Positions 28,985 through 39,108 are shown, numbered from the stretch's first letter. The stretch is 64,000 nt of DNA from Polynucleobacter acidiphobus (GCF_003065385.1 NZ_CP023277.1:450044-514043); one strand, 5' to 3'. Notes: generated by a model not told the origin, from the letters alone. Translations and numbers: made by a program.

Positions 28985-29944
28985 ATGAATCAAAACCCCG
29001 AGTCATCCAATTCAAATGCGCAGTGGGAGCGCAGTGCTCTCGAGCATTTATTGCTTGAGAACCTTAAAGAAAATCGCAAGGCAAGACGTTGGCGAGCCAT
29101 TCTGCGTATCTTGACCCTGGTTGTTTTGGTGGGTCTTGTGACACAAATCTTTGATATTGGCTTACCGGGGAGCGGGGGCAGTGGCAAACATACTGCACTC
29201 GTTAGCATTGAAGGTGAGATTTCACCCAATTCGGTCGCAAATGCATTGGATATTAATTCAGCATTGAGCGCCGCATTTGAAAGCAAAGAGGCTGCCGGGG
29301 TAGTACTCCGTATCAATAGTCCGGGCGGCTCTCCTGTGCAAGCTGGCATGATTAATGATGAGATCAAACGTTTGCGTGGCCTGTATCCCGATAAACCTTT
29401 TTATGTCGTAGTTGAAGATGTTTGTGCTTCGGGTGGGTACTATGTGGCGGTGGCCGGAGACAAGATTTTGGTGGATAAAGCCAGTATTGTTGGCTCGATT
29501 GGAGTCGTCATGGGCGGCTTTGGATTTACCGGGCTGATGGATAAGATGGGTATCTCGCGACGTTTGATTACGGCGGGGTCGGATAAGGGCATGCTCGATC
29601 CATTCTCTAAAGAAAATCCCAAGCAAGTCGAGATGGTTAAAAAAATGCTCGATGAAATCCATGAGCAATTTATTACTGTCGTGAAAGAGGGTCGCGGCGA
29701 GCGCCTGAAGAATGACCCGGATATTTTTTCGGGTCGAGTATGGAATGGCGAACAGGCAGTTCAGTTGGGATTGGTCGATGGTTACGGCACGGTTGATTCT
29801 GTCGCACGCGATCTTTTAAAAACACCCGATGTGGTGGAGTACACCCTCAAAGAGAATTTTGCTGAGCGAGTCGCGAAGCGCTTTGGGGCGGAGACCGGCG
29901 CTGCGATTAGCAAGGCCTTATCGCGAAGTGCGGAGATGCGCTAA
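28985..29944 (+). CDS. sppA: Signal peptide peptidase SppA (S49 serine peptidase)
   Basis: A membrane-anchored protease that degrades cleaved signal peptides. The 319-aa protein has a basic N terminus and one transmembrane helix (about 40-60), then the S49 domain. The catalytic Ser lies in VCASGGYYVA and the general-base Lys in VDKASIVGSIGVV; NSPGGSPVQAG is the substrate-groove motif. This is the short single-domain form. It is the last gene of the rluC-HAD-sppA transcript. Confidence 0.92.
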   Translation: MNQNPESSNSNAQWERSALEHLLLENLKENRKARRWRAILRILTLVVLVGLVTQIFDIGLPGSGGSGKHTALVSIEGEISPNSVANALDINSALSAAFESKEAAGVVLRINSPGGSPVQAGMINDEIKRLRGLYPDKPFYVVVEDVCASGGYYVAVAGDKILVDKASIVGSIGVVMGGFGFTGLMDKMGISRRLITAGSDKGMLDPFSKENPKQVEMVKKMLDEIHEQFITVVKEGRGERLKNDPDIFSGRVWNGEQAVQLGLVDGYGTVDSVARDLLKTPDVVEYTLKENFAERVAKRFGAETGAAISKALSRSAEMR

Positions 29945-29946
29945 CA

Positions 29947-30711
29947 CTAAGCGAGCATCAAAAAAATAGCAGGTCTATTTTTGACGAGATCGGATAGGGC
30001 TTCCGGTTTGGTATAGCGCTTGCGCCAAGATTCAGTCGACCCAGTCCATACCCATTCACTATTTAGCGTTAAATCAATCGCTACGCAGAGACGAGTTTGG
30101 GGGGATAGCGAACTTAAGCAGCTTTGCAGCATTGCAGTGTTTCGATAGGGAGTTTCAATCCAAATTTGGGTCTCGCGGTGCCGCCTGGAGTTTTCTTCTA
30201 ATTCCTTAAGCTTTTTTGAACGCTCTGCGGCTTCAACAGGAAGATATCCATTGAATTGAAAGCGTTGACCATTAAGACCGCTTGCCATCAGTCCGAGCAA
30301 TATTGAGCTGGGACCTACTAAGGGCTTAACTTTAGCCCCACATTGATGTGCGGCTTGGACAATCTCTGCGCCAGGATCAGCAACGCCTGGAACGCCTGCT
30401 TCTGACAATAGGCCCACATCGTGCCCCGCTTGAATGGGGGCAAGCAATTCCTCCGGTTTAAGGCTCAAGGCATGTTTGCGGTCGGGGCCGCGCCACTCTT
30501 GCATCACCATCTCTTGTAATGAATGGTGTAGTGGTTCGATTTCATGAACGGCATTTAAAAATGCACGGCTTGTTTTGGCGTCTTCCACAATCCAATATTT
30601 AATTTTTGCAATCAGTCGAAGGTTCTCGGCTGGTATGACGTGATGGAGTTGCGCAGCTCGGTTGTCACTACCTAATGTATTGGGCACCAAATACAAGTTA
30701 CCAATTTGCAT
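29947..30711 (-). CDS. SAM-dependent methyltransferase, RsmI-like (tetrapyrrole methylase family)
   Basis: A 254-aa protein of the tetrapyrrole-methylase fold resembling RsmI, the 16S C1402 ribose methylase. The N-terminal NLYLVPNTLGSDN replaces the usual LYVVATPIGNL. Other family features are present: VEDAKTSRAFL, the SAM-binding GLLSEAGVPGVADPGAEIVQ and LVGPSSILLGLMASGLNGQRFQFNGYLP. Because the N terminus differs, it may be a paralogue with another substrate. It is two bases from the maf-like gene on the same strand. Confidence 0.8.
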   Translation of the reverse strand: MQIGNLYLVPNTLGSDNRAAQLHHVIPAENLRLIAKIKYWIVEDAKTSRAFLNAVHEIEPLHHSLQEMVMQEWRGPDRKHALSLKPEELLAPIQAGHDVGLLSEAGVPGVADPGAEIVQAAHQCGAKVKPLVGPSSILLGLMASGLNGQRFQFNGYLPVEAAERSKKLKELEENSRRHRETQIWIETPYRNTAMLQSCLSSLSPQTRLCVAIDLTLNSEWVWTGSTESWRKRYTKPEALSDLVKNRPAIFLMLA

Positions 30712-30712
30712 G

Positions 30713-31312
30713 CTATTCAGATTTTTGTGTTGCAGGTAGAGGAATTCCCGCTTGAAGGAGTAGGCTTGTCAGGGCAATTAAAGGTAAACCAATCAGTGCC
30801 GTTGGATCTTCGCTCTCAATTTTTTCGAGAAGAATAATTCCCATACCTTCTGATTTAGCGCTACCAGCACAGTCATAAGGCTGTTCTAAACGAAGGTATT
30901 GATCCAAAACTTGCTCGGGTAGATTGCGAAATTGAACAGCGGTTGGGACATGGATTGTTTCGCAAAAACCCTGAGCGATTAGGCAAAGTGATGTATGAAA
31001 AACAACGACTTGACCCTGCATTTGTTTGAGTTGGGCTAAAGCGGCGGCGTGCGAACCTGGCTTACCAATGATGTGACCATTTAAATCGGCGCTTTGATCG
31101 GAGCCAATCACCCAAGCGTTCGGATGCAAGGATGCGATCGCTTGTGCTTTTGCTTGTGCTAACCGAAGTGTGAGATTTTTGGGAGTCTCGCCTGGTAGCG
31201 GGGATTCATCTAGGTTAGGTGCAATCGCTACAAATGGCACCCCAAGTCGTTGAAGCAGCTGCTGTCGATAAGGTGAGCTTGAGGCAAGAATCAGGGTGGT
31301 GGCCGACGGCAT
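30713..31312 (-). CDS. Maf-family nucleotide pyrophosphatase (YceF type)
   Basis: It hydrolyses modified or canonical nucleoside triphosphates; YceF members prefer 7-methyl-GTP. The 199-aa protein shows LILASSSPYRQQLLQRLG, the DESPLPGETP loop, WVIGSDQSADLNGHIIGKPGS and YDCAGSAKSEGMGI. The QSAD in place of QTV is characteristic of the YceF subgroup. It is divergent from yceD-rpmF, 14 bp away. Confidence 0.88.
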   Translation of the reverse strand: MPSATTLILASSSPYRQQLLQRLGVPFVAIAPNLDESPLPGETPKNLTLRLAQAKAQAIASLHPNAWVIGSDQSADLNGHIIGKPGSHAAALAQLKQMQGQVVVFHTSLCLIAQGFCETIHVPTAVQFRNLPEQVLDQYLRLEQPYDCAGSAKSEGMGIILLEKIESEDPTALIGLPLIALTSLLLQAGIPLPATQKSE

Positions 31313-31326
31313 AAGTGAGTAACTAA

Positions 31327-31911
31327 ATGATGTTTGATAATGTCAATGGCTTAAATAAATTACAAATCGTCGATCGAATGACACAGAACTCGCCTTACCC
31401 AATTCAATCTCTAGAGATGAACCCCAGCTCCTTGCTTAGAGTTGATATGTTAGCGCCTGTCTCTTATCAAGGCGAGGGATTTATCCAGCTTGCCGATTTT
31501 CCACGACTTTTAGCAGAATCAGCTTCTGTGAGTCCGGGCGATGGATTTGATTGCCAAATTGTAGGTTGGCATCGCGATGATCGGCCGTTCATTGAGGTAA
31601 AGATTCGGGGGCGGATAGCGATTGCCTGTCAACGTTGCTTAGAGCCCATCGGATTGGAGTTGGAAATACACAAGACCTACGTTTTTTTAAGAACGGAATT
31701 GGAGGCGGATCAATTCCCCATGGATCGAGATGACGAGGAGGCAATGGTTGCCTCAACCCACTTTAATTTGCTTGAAGCGATCGAAGATGAGATTTTGCTA
31801 GCGCTGCCTCACGCCCCTAAACACCCGGTCGGCCAGTGTCAATTGCGGCCAGTGGAGGCTGACTTGGAACGGCCTAATCCCTTTAAGGCATTGAAAAACC
31901 TCAAGAAATAG
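31327..31911 (+). CDS. yceD: YceD family protein (DUF177), 23S rRNA accumulation
   Basis: A 194-aa protein with the DUF177 core: RIAIACQRCLEPIGLEL containing a CXXC motif and acidic EDEILLALPHAPKH near the C terminus. The family supports 23S rRNA accumulation and sits almost always upstream of rpmF, as here. The start is uncertain: ATG 31327, 31378 and 31417 are all in frame and none has a strong Shine-Dalgarno. TTGATA (31334-31339) with TAAATT (31356-31361) is a possible promoter, which would favour 31378 or 31417. Confidence 0.82.
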   Translation: MMFDNVNGLNKLQIVDRMTQNSPYPIQSLEMNPSSLLRVDMLAPVSYQGEGFIQLADFPRLLAESASVSPGDGFDCQIVGWHRDDRPFIEVKIRGRIAIACQRCLEPIGLELEIHKTYVFLRTELEADQFPMDRDDEEAMVASTHFNLLEAIEDEILLALPHAPKHPVGQCQLRPVEADLERPNPFKALKNLKK

Positions 31912-31984
31912 CCATCATTTTGTTGGCGAATGCGGGTTTTTACCACTTTATATGTTAGAATTGCGCCTTGCTTAGGAGTTCATT

Positions 31985-32164
31985 ATGGCCGTCCAACAGA
32001 ATAAAAAATCCCCTTCGAAACGTGGCATGCATCGTGCTCACGATTTTTTGACTGCACCCGCGATTGCAGTAGAGTCCACCACCGGTGAGGCCCATTTGCG
32101 CCACCACGTATCCCCTAATGGTTACTACCGTGGTCGTAAAGTCGTTAAAACGAAGAACGACTAA
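31985..32164 (+). CDS. rpmF: 50S ribosomal protein L32
   Basis: A 59-aa ribosomal protein, short enough to be missed by length filters. It begins [20 protein letters not shown] and ends [15 protein letters not shown], the family pattern (no zinc-binding CXXC pair). GGAG lies ten bases before the ATG. It lies between yceD and the fatty-acid operon. Confidence 0.96.
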   Translation: MAVQQNKKSPSKRGMHRAHDFLTAPAIAVESTTGEAHLRHHVSPNGYYRGRKVVKTKND

Positions 32165-32182
32165 TTCCTCATTGTTTGATCG

Positions 32183-32206
32183 AAGCGGCTCAGGCCGCTT
32201 TTTTCT
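32183..32206 (+). terminator. Intrinsic terminator between rpmF and plsX
   Basis: AAGCGGC (32183-32189) pairs with GCCGCTT (32194-32200) around TCAG, followed by TTTTCTT. It would separate or attenuate read-through from yceD-rpmF into plsX, 30 bp downstream. Confidence 0.88.
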
Positions 32207-32236
32207 TAAACACAATCGACGTTTCATACACATTCA

Positions 32237-33247
32237 ATGAGTATCACTCTGGCAGTGGATGCTATGGGCGGGGACTTTGGAGTTGAAGTTACGATCCCAG
32301 CCTGCTGTGATTTTCTGCGAGATCATCCCGACGCTAAGATTGTTGCCATTGGCGATGCCCAAGCGATTGGGCAGTCGATTCGCAAATCCAATCCAAATTT
32401 ACTAGACCGCTTTCAGATTCTTGGCGCCTCTGAAATCGTCTTAATGGACGACCCCATTGAAGTGGCTTTGCGTCGTAAGAAAGACTCATCCATGCGCGTT
32501 GCTATCGAGCAGGTGCGTGATGGCAAGGCAGACGCTGTCATTTCTGCAGGTAATACGGGCGCGTTGATGGCAATCTCCCGCTATATCTTAAAAACCTTGG
32601 ATGGGATTGATCGACCAGCAATTGCGACGGCGATACCGAATGAGTTGGGAAAGGGCACTACCGTACTTGATCTCGGTGCCAATGCCGATTGCGAGCCAAT
32701 TCATCTTTTACAATTTGCGCAAATGGCTGATGTGATGTTGCGGGTGGTTAATGGCAACCCACAGCCTTCTATTGGCCTACTGAACATTGGCGAAGAAGTC
32801 ATTAAGGGTAATGAGGTAGTGAAACAAACTGCGGAACTATTGCGCCAAAGCCAATTGCATTTTTATGGCAATGTCGAAGGGAACGATATATTCAAGGGGA
32901 CCACGGATATTGTGGTTTGCGATGGCTTCGTTGGCAACGTTGTTTTAAAAGCCAGCGAAGGCTTGGCGAAAATGATGAGTGGCATGATCCGTGAAGAATT
33001 TAATCGATCCTTACTAACTAAATTAATGGGCCTGGCTGCTTTATTGCCGTTGAAAAGAGTGCGCCAACGGGTGGATCATCGGCGCTACAACGGCGCAGTT
33101 CTGTTGGGCCTCAAGGGTTGCGTCATCAAAAGCCATGGCTCTGCTGATCGCTTTGCCTATAAGGTATCGCTTGAGCGTGCATACGATGCCGCCAAGAATC
33201 GCATGGTCGAGAAAATTGCTGAGTCATTTACGTTGAGGTCCGCATGA
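32237..33247 (+). CDS. plsX: Phosphate acyltransferase PlsX
   Basis: It converts acyl-ACP to acyl-phosphate for phospholipid synthesis. The 336-aa protein starts [15 protein letters not shown], with the conserved [36 protein letters not shown] and [18 protein letters not shown]. First gene of plsX-fabH-fabD-fabG-acpP-fabF, following a terminator, so it needs its own promoter or read-through. Its stop overlaps fabH as ATGA. Confidence 0.95.
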   Translation: MSITLAVDAMGGDFGVEVTIPACCDFLRDHPDAKIVAIGDAQAIGQSIRKSNPNLLDRFQILGASEIVLMDDPIEVALRRKKDSSMRVAIEQVRDGKADAVISAGNTGALMAISRYILKTLDGIDRPAIATAIPNELGKGTTVLDLGANADCEPIHLLQFAQMADVMLRVVNGNPQPSIGLLNIGEEVIKGNEVVKQTAELLRQSQLHFYGNVEGNDIFKGTTDIVVCDGFVGNVVLKASEGLAKMMSGMIREEFNRSLLTKLMGLAALLPLKRVRQRVDHRRYNGAVLLGLKGCVIKSHGSADRFAYKVSLERAYDAAKNRMVEKIAESFTLRSA

Positions 33248-34236
33248 GTAAGAGTCGATTTGCTCGGATTGCGGGCACCGGCAGTTATCTGCCCGCATTA
33301 AGGCTGAGTAATCAAGACTTGGTTGACCGTTTAGCCAAAGAGGGTGTTGAGACCAGTGATGATTGGATTAAGACCCGTAGTGGCATTTCAGCCAGGCATT
33401 TTGCCGCCCCCGATGAACTAACCAGTGATTTGGCGGTCAAGGCAGCACAGGGTGCGATGATGGAAGCGCAATGGAATGCCGATGACATTGAGTTAATCAT
33501 TTTGGCGACCTCAACCCCCGATCATCTAGGCGGTTTTCCAAGCACGGCATGCGTGATTCAAGATAAATTAGGTCTAAGGAATGGTTGTGCTGCCTTTGAT
33601 GTGCAGGCGGTGTGTGCTGGGTTTTCGTATGCCCTGAGTACGGCGGATGCGTTTATTCGGGCTGGCATGTACCAAAAGATTTTGGTCATCGGGGCTGAAG
33701 TGTTCTCTCGAATCTTGGACTTCAAGGATCGGGGTACATGCGTACTTTTTGGAGATGGAGCGGGTGCTGTTGCGCTCGAAGCCTCCGATCAGGCCGGAAT
33801 CTTAGCGAGCGCCTTGCATGCAGATGGTAGTCAACGTGATATTTTGTGCGTTCCTGGACGAGCAACTTGCGGCGGGATTGAAGGAGTTCCCTTTTTACGC
33901 ATGGATGGCCAATCTGTCTTTAAATTAGCCGTGAAGGTGTTAGAACAGGTCGCCCACGAGGTTTTGCAAAAAGCCAATATGCAGCCTGAACAAATTGACT
34001 GGCTCGTCCCTCACCAAGCTAATATTCGCATTATGGAAGGAACGGCCCGCAAAATGGGAATGTCCATGGATCGAGTGATTGTCACGGTGCATGAGCATGG
34101 TAATACCTCTGCCGCATCGATTCCCCTGGCGCTCGATCATGGCATTCGATCGGGTCAAATTAAGCGCGGTCAGCACATTTTGCTAGAAGGAGTTGGGGGC
34201 GGTTTTGCTTGGGGCGCGGTTGTATTGCGCTATTAA
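33244..34236 (+). CDS. fabH: Beta-ketoacyl-ACP synthase III
   Basis: It starts fatty-acid synthesis by condensing acetyl-CoA with malonyl-ACP. The 330-aa thiolase-fold enzyme has the nucleophile Cys124 in [10 protein letters not shown], the His in PHQANIRIM and Asn in [10 protein letters not shown], plus the C-terminal [13 protein letters not shown]. Coupled to plsX by overlapping start and stop codons. Confidence 0.96.
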   Translation: MSKSRFARIAGTGSYLPALRLSNQDLVDRLAKEGVETSDDWIKTRSGISARHFAAPDELTSDLAVKAAQGAMMEAQWNADDIELIILATSTPDHLGGFPSTACVIQDKLGLRNGCAAFDVQAVCAGFSYALSTADAFIRAGMYQKILVIGAEVFSRILDFKDRGTCVLFGDGAGAVALEASDQAGILASALHADGSQRDILCVPGRATCGGIEGVPFLRMDGQSVFKLAVKVLEQVAHEVLQKANMQPEQIDWLVPHQANIRIMEGTARKMGMSMDRVIVTVHEHGNTSAASIPLALDHGIRSGQIKRGQHILLEGVGGGFAWGAVVLRY

Positions 34237-34251
34237 TGAGAAAAAATTGAT

Positions 34252-35190
34252 ATGACATTTGCATTTGTATTTCCAGGTCAAGGCTCACAATCCGTGGGGA
34301 TGCTGAACTCGCTGGCTTCGCGAACAGAGGTGCATGCCACTCTGCAAGAAGCATCCGATGCGTTGGGTGAGAACATTGGTAAGTTAATTGCGGAGGGGCC
34401 AGCTGAGGCATTGGCCTTAACCACCAACACTCAACCAGTGATGCTGACCGCCGGTGTTGCTTGCTATCGAGCCTGGTTGGCCTCTGGCGGACCCAAGCCC
34501 AGCGTGGTTGCAGGCCACAGCTTGGGGGAGTACTCAGCCTTGGTTGCTGCTGGTGTGATTCGTTTTAAAGATGCCTTACCTTTGGTACGATTTCGTGCAG
34601 AGGCCATGCAATCGGCGGTGCCGGTGGGCACAGGTGGCATGGCGGCAATTTTGGGGCTTGATGATCAAAAAGTGATCGAAGTGTGTGCGCTCGCAAGTCG
34701 CGAGTGCGGCAAAGTCGTCGAGGCTGTTAATTTCAACGCCCCTGGCCAGATTGTGATTGCCGGTGCGACCGAGGCGGTGACTAAGGCATGCGAGCTACTC
34801 AAAGCAGCTGGCGCCAAGCGTGCTCTACCCCTCCCAGTCTCTGCCCCGTTCCATTCCTCGCTCCTGCAGCCTGCATCGGAAAAGCTGAAGAGTTATTTAG
34901 AGAGCATTGAATTTCATGCACCTTGTGTGCCAGTCATTAATAATGTGGACGTATCCATTTTGGTGACCCCAGAGCAAATCAAAGACGCCTTAGTTCGTCA
35001 AGCAGCTAAGCCGGTACGTTGGCAAGAGACCATTCGTGCTATGGCTGATCGCGGAGTTACTCAGGTTGTTGAGTGTGGTCCCGGTAAAGTACTGGCTGGA
35101 TTAACAAAACGCATTGATGATCGTCTTCAAGGCATGGCGATTACCGATGAGTCAAGTTTAATGGACGCATTGCAACAGTTAAAAACCTAA
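34252..35190 (+). CDS. fabD: Malonyl-CoA:ACP transacylase
   Basis: It loads malonyl groups onto ACP. The 312-aa protein starts MTFAFVFPGQGSQSVGM and has the active Ser90 in GHSLGEYSAL, Arg in VRFRAEAMQ, and the catalytic His in PVSAPFHSSL. Its end, VVECGPGKVLAGLTKRI, is typical. Lies 15 bp after fabH. Confidence 0.96.
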   Translation: MTFAFVFPGQGSQSVGMLNSLASRTEVHATLQEASDALGENIGKLIAEGPAEALALTTNTQPVMLTAGVACYRAWLASGGPKPSVVAGHSLGEYSALVAAGVIRFKDALPLVRFRAEAMQSAVPVGTGGMAAILGLDDQKVIEVCALASRECGKVVEAVNFNAPGQIVIAGATEAVTKACELLKAAGAKRALPLPVSAPFHSSLLQPASEKLKSYLESIEFHAPCVPVINNVDVSILVTPEQIKDALVRQAAKPVRWQETIRAMADRGVTQVVECGPGKVLAGLTKRIDDRLQGMAITDESSLMDALQQLKT

Positions 35191-35204
35191 TTTGTGAAAT
35201 TCTT

Positions 35205-35948
35205 ATGAACCTCGATTTGACGAATCAAGTAGCACTAGTAACCGGCGCATCGCGCGGTATCGGACAGGCAATCGCCGATGAATTGGCCCTTTGTGGCGCA
35301 ATCGTGATCGGTACCGCAACCTCAGAGTCGGGTGCGAATGCAATCTCCGAGCGATTGAGTTCATCTAAGGGCATTGGTAAAGTCTTGAATGTCACAGAAG
35401 GAGCCGCCTGTGATGCAATGATTGAGGATATCGTCAAGCAATTTGGGCGCATTGATATTTTGGTCAACAACGCAGGCATTACCAAAGATCAATTAGCGAT
35501 GCGCATGAAAGAGGATGAGTGGTCAGATGTGATTGCTACCAATCTGAGTTCGGTATTTAAGTTATCGCAAGCCGTGTTGCGACCCATGATGAAGGCCCGA
35601 TCAGGCCGGATTATTAATATCACCTCGATTGTTGGTCATATGGGCAATGCTGGTCAGGCAAATTATGCGGCTGCCAAGGCGGGAGTCGCTGGCATGACCC
35701 GGGCTCTGGCACGTGAGATTGGTAGCCGTAATATCACGGTGAATTGTGTAGCACCCGGATTTATCGATACGGATATGACCCGCGCTTTAAGCGAGGACCA
35801 GCAAAATAGCCTCAAGGCCAATATTCCCCTAGCACGCTTAGGCACCCCTGAGGATGTCGCCCAGGCGGTCGCTTTCTTGGCCTCACCCGCAGCGGCATAC
35901 ATCACCGGAAATACCCTCCATGTCAATGGTGGCCTATATCTGGCTTGA
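35205..35948 (+). CDS. fabG: 3-oxoacyl-ACP reductase
   Basis: The NADPH-dependent ketoreductase of the elongation cycle. It is a 247-aa short-chain dehydrogenase with TGASRGIGQAIA (cofactor), NNAGIT, catalytic Ser in NITSIVGHMG, YAAAKAG with the Tyr-Lys pair, and CVAPGFIDTDMT. Lies 14 bp after fabD. Confidence 0.96.
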   Translation: MNLDLTNQVALVTGASRGIGQAIADELALCGAIVIGTATSESGANAISERLSSSKGIGKVLNVTEGAACDAMIEDIVKQFGRIDILVNNAGITKDQLAMRMKEDEWSDVIATNLSSVFKLSQAVLRPMMKARSGRIINITSIVGHMGNAGQANYAAAKAGVAGMTRALAREIGSRNITVNCVAPGFIDTDMTRALSEDQQNSLKANIPLARLGTPEDVAQAVAFLASPAAAYITGNTLHVNGGLYLA

Positions 35949-36027
35949 GTCTCCTGTCAAATGATCGGCGTCACAAACAAACTGATAAAATCCTGTAATT
36001 CGTTTTAACAAGTCCCGGAGGGAATGA

Positions 36028-36270
36028 ATGGACAACATCGAACAACGCGTTAAGAAAATTGTGGCTGAGCAGTTAGGCGTGCCAGAAGCAGACATCAAAA
36101 ATGAGTCTTCTTTTGTGAATGACCTTGGCGCAGACTCTCTTGACACAGTTGAATTGGTAATGGCTTTAGAAGACGAGTTTGGTATTGAGATACCAGACGA
36201 AGAAGCTGAAAAAATTACCACTGTACAGCTTGCGATTGATTTCGCAAAAACGAAAGCTGGACAGGCTTAA
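36028..36270 (+). CDS. acpP: Acyl carrier protein
   Basis: The 80-aa acidic carrier of acyl chains. Ser37 in [19 protein letters not shown] takes the phosphopantetheine, which AcpS (encoded at 45.1 kb) attaches. CGGAGGGA precedes the ATG. A 79-bp gap from fabG may hold an extra promoter, which would fit the high demand for ACP. Confidence 0.97.
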   Translation: MDNIEQRVKKIVAEQLGVPEADIKNESSFVNDLGADSLDTVELVMALEDEFGIEIPDEEAEKITTVQLAIDFAKTKAGQA

Positions 36271-36289
36271 TTCTTATCTAGGCTAAGCC

Positions 36290-37537
36290 GTGCCCGCATC
36301 AAATCAACCACGTCGCGTGGTGGTCACCGGCTTAGGTCTGATTTCACCAGTTGGCAATTCAGTTGGAACCGCATGGGATAACCTGATTGCGGGTAAGACG
36401 GGTATTGCTACGGTCACTAAGTTTGACCACTCAGCGCTTAGTGTGCATTTTGCTGGTGAGGTTAAAGATTTCAATGTCGAGGAATACATCTCTGCCAAAG
36501 AGGCTCGGCATATGGACACCTTCATTCATTATGGAATTGCAGCTGGCACCCAAGCCATTAAAGATAGTGGCCTAGAGGTAACTGATCAAAATTCTGAGCG
36601 AATTGGCGTATTGGTTGGCTCAGGCATTGGCGGTTTGCCGATGATTGAGGATACCAATGCTGAGTTGCTCTCACGTGGGCCGCGGCGCATCTCCCCATTT
36701 TTTGTGCCGGGCTCGATCATTAACATGATTTCTGGGCATTTGAGCATCCTCTTTAATCTCAAGGGTCCTAATGTCGCGGCGGTTACTGCCTGTACGACGG
36801 GTTTACATAGTATTGGTTTGGCTGCCCGCTTGATTCAGTATGGCGACGCAGATGTGATGATCGCTGGCGGCGCTGAGTCGACTATTTCTGCTTTGGGTAT
36901 CGGCGGCTTTGCTGCTGCGAGAGCATTGTCGACCCGTAATGATGATCCCGCAACTGCCTCGCGCCCCTGGGACAAAGACCGCGATGGATTTGTTTTAGGT
37001 GAGGGTGCCGGCGTAATGGTGCTCGAAGAGTACGAGCATGCGAAAGCACGTGGCGCCAAAATTTATGCGGAGTTATGTGGTTTTGGAATGAGCGGTGATG
37101 CCTATCATATGACCGCACCAAATATGGATGGCCCGCGTCGTTGCATGGTGAATGCAATGCGTGATGCAGGGATTACGGCAGATCAAATTCAGTATGTCAA
37201 CGCACATGGCACATCAACACCCTTGGGTGATAAGAATGAAACGGATGCCATCAAGGCGGCTTTGGGTGATCATGCCAAAAAAGTGGTGGTGAACTCTACG
37301 AAATCGATGACTGGGCATTTATTGGGTGGCGCTGGAGGCCTAGAATCGGTCTTTACCGTTCTTGCATTGCACCATCAAAAATCACCACCGACTATCAATA
37401 TTTTCAATCAAGACCCCGAATGCGACCTTGATTACTGCGCCAATACCGCTAGGGATCTCAAAATCGATTTCGCCGTTAAAAACAATTTTGGATTTGGGGG
37501 TACCAACGGTACCTTGATATTTGGGAAAAAGCCCTAA
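36290..37537 (+). CDS. fabF: Beta-ketoacyl-ACP synthase II
   Basis: It elongates acyl-ACP chains. The 415-aa enzyme shows the nucleophile Cys168 in [12 protein letters not shown] (usually TACATG), His in [11 protein letters not shown] and the second His in [15 protein letters not shown]. Its glycine-rich C terminus is [14 protein letters not shown]. The start is GTG 36290, directly before [13 protein letters not shown]. It ends 46 bp before the degP-like gene. Confidence 0.95.
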   Translation: MPASNQPRRVVVTGLGLISPVGNSVGTAWDNLIAGKTGIATVTKFDHSALSVHFAGEVKDFNVEEYISAKEARHMDTFIHYGIAAGTQAIKDSGLEVTDQNSERIGVLVGSGIGGLPMIEDTNAELLSRGPRRISPFFVPGSIINMISGHLSILFNLKGPNVAAVTACTTGLHSIGLAARLIQYGDADVMIAGGAESTISALGIGGFAAARALSTRNDDPATASRPWDKDRDGFVLGEGAGVMVLEEYEHAKARGAKIYAELCGFGMSGDAYHMTAPNMDGPRRCMVNAMRDAGITADQIQYVNAHGTSTPLGDKNETDAIKAALGDHAKKVVVNSTKSMTGHLLGGAGGLESVFTVLALHHQKSPPTINIFNQDPECDLDYCANTARDLKIDFAVKNNFGFGGTNGTLIFGKKP

Positions 37538-37583
37538 TATCTAGAGTATTGCAACTAATGGGTTGAGCAAAGCTCAATTTCGT

Positions 37584-39053
37584 ATGAAAAAAATTCTATT
37601 GGTCGTTTTCTCGGTATTTAGCTGGGGAATTCTGTCGTTTTCACCGATGGTTTCCTCTCAAACAAACACTCAGCCACCTCGGGTCGCAATCCCAGATTTT
37701 GTGGAATTAGTTGAAAAGGCTAGTCCCGCAGTGGTTAATATTCGCACCACTGAGAGGTTATCCAATCAACAGGCTCAAGGTTCTGCTCCAGGCATACCTG
37801 ATGAACAAGCAGAATTCTTCCGTCGCTTTTTTGGGGTACCCCTTCCAGGAGCACCAAATACCCCACGCGGTCAGGGCAACCGACGTGGCCAACCAGAAGA
37901 GATTGAACGTGGCGTTGGTTCGGGATTCATTATTGACTCCAATGGAATTGTGATGACCAATGCACACGTGGTTGAGGGTGCAACAACGATTTATGTCACC
38001 TTAACGGATAAGCGTGAGTTCAAGGCAAAACTACTCGGTGCTGACAAACGTACCGATCTCGCAGTCTTAAAAATTGACGCTACCGGCTTACCAAAACTCC
38101 CTCTAGGCGACTCCTCCAAGGTGAAGGTGGGTGAGTGGGTTGTGGCGATTGGCTCTCCCTTTGGTCTGGAAAATACCGTGACCGCGGGAATTGTCTCTGC
38201 TAAAAGCCGTGACACCGGAGACTACTTGCCATTCATTCAAACCGATGTCGCAGTTAATCCCGGAAACTCTGGTGGACCATTGCTCAATACGGCTGGCCAA
38301 GTGATTGGTATTAATTCTCAAATCTTCAGTCGCTCAGGTGGCTATATGGGAATTTCATTTGCAATCCCGATCGATGAGGCTATTCGGGTCGCGGATCAAC
38401 TAAGAACCACTGGCCGTTTAGTGCGCGGACGAATTGGCGTGGCGATTGGTGAGATCAATAAAGAGGTGGCTGAAAGCCTTGGTCTTGGCAAACCACGTGG
38501 CGCTTTTGTCCGTAATGTAGAACCTGGTGCGCCTGCAGCCAAGGGCGGCATTGAGGCTGGTGATGTGATCTTAAGCTTTAACGGGCGCGATATTAATAAG
38601 TCCACCGACCTGCCTCGTATTGTGGGTGAGACCAAACCCGGCACCTCGGCAACGGTTAAAGTTTGGCGCAAAGGGGCAACCCGTGATTTAACGGTTGTGG
38701 TTGCAGATGCAGAGCCTGATAAAGCGGTTGCACGCAAGTCAGAGGCTCCAGCTTCGCAAGCTGGTACGGCAAACAAATCATTGGGTATCAGTGTTACCGA
38801 ATTGACTGAAGCCAAAAATAAGGAATTGGGCGGCAAAGGCGGGGTTGAGATTACCAATGTGGGTGATGGCGCCGCTGCTAGAGCTGGCTTGCGGGTTGGA
38901 GACGTGATTGTCCGAATTGGTGATGCCGATATTACCGGGATCAAGCAATTTGAGTCTGTGACCAAAGCCCTTGACCCTAGCAAGGCAGTACCTATTTTTG
39001 TGCGTCGCGGGGATGCCACCATCGTAGTACCCATCCGACCCGCTCAGAAATAA
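37584..39053 (+). CDS. degP (mucD): Periplasmic Do/MucD-type serine protease
   Basis: A 489-aa HtrA-family protease-chaperone for misfolded envelope proteins. A signal peptide (about 1-25) is followed by the trypsin-like domain with His in MTNAHVVEGA, Asp in KRTDLAVLKI, and Ser in NPGNSGGPLL, then two PDZ domains (about 270-365 and 390-485). I chose ATG 37584, which begins a clean signal peptide. In many Burkholderiales rpoE-rseA-rseB lies between fabF and this gene; here that module is absent. Confidence 0.93.
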   Translation: MKKILLVVFSVFSWGILSFSPMVSSQTNTQPPRVAIPDFVELVEKASPAVVNIRTTERLSNQQAQGSAPGIPDEQAEFFRRFFGVPLPGAPNTPRGQGNRRGQPEEIERGVGSGFIIDSNGIVMTNAHVVEGATTIYVTLTDKREFKAKLLGADKRTDLAVLKIDATGLPKLPLGDSSKVKVGEWVVAIGSPFGLENTVTAGIVSAKSRDTGDYLPFIQTDVAVNPGNSGGPLLNTAGQVIGINSQIFSRSGGYMGISFAIPIDEAIRVADQLRTTGRLVRGRIGVAIGEINKEVAESLGLGKPRGAFVRNVEPGAPAAKGGIEAGDVILSFNGRDINKSTDLPRIVGETKPGTSATVKVWRKGATRDLTVVVADAEPDKAVARKSEAPASQAGTANKSLGISVTELTEAKNKELGGKGGVEITNVGDGAAARAGLRVGDVIVRIGDADITGIKQFESVTKALDPSKAVPIFVRRGDATIVVPIRPAQK

Positions 39054-39080
39054 ATTCGGATACAGGATCAAAAAACCATC

Positions 39081-39108
39081 AAGGGGTGACCAAAAGTCAC
39101 CCCTTTTT
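39081..39108 (+). terminator. Intrinsic terminator after the degP-like gene
   Basis: A perfect ten-base stem AAGGGGTGAC (39081-39090) and GTCACCCCTT (39096-39105) around CAAAA, followed by TTT. It ends transcription from the fatty-acid/degP side before lepA. Confidence 0.93.

Noticed and set aside
38396..39034. 212-codon open frame on the minus strand inside the degP-like gene
   Set aside because: Low-complexity Pro/Ser/Thr translation antisense to the conserved PDZ domains; a shadow of the real gene.
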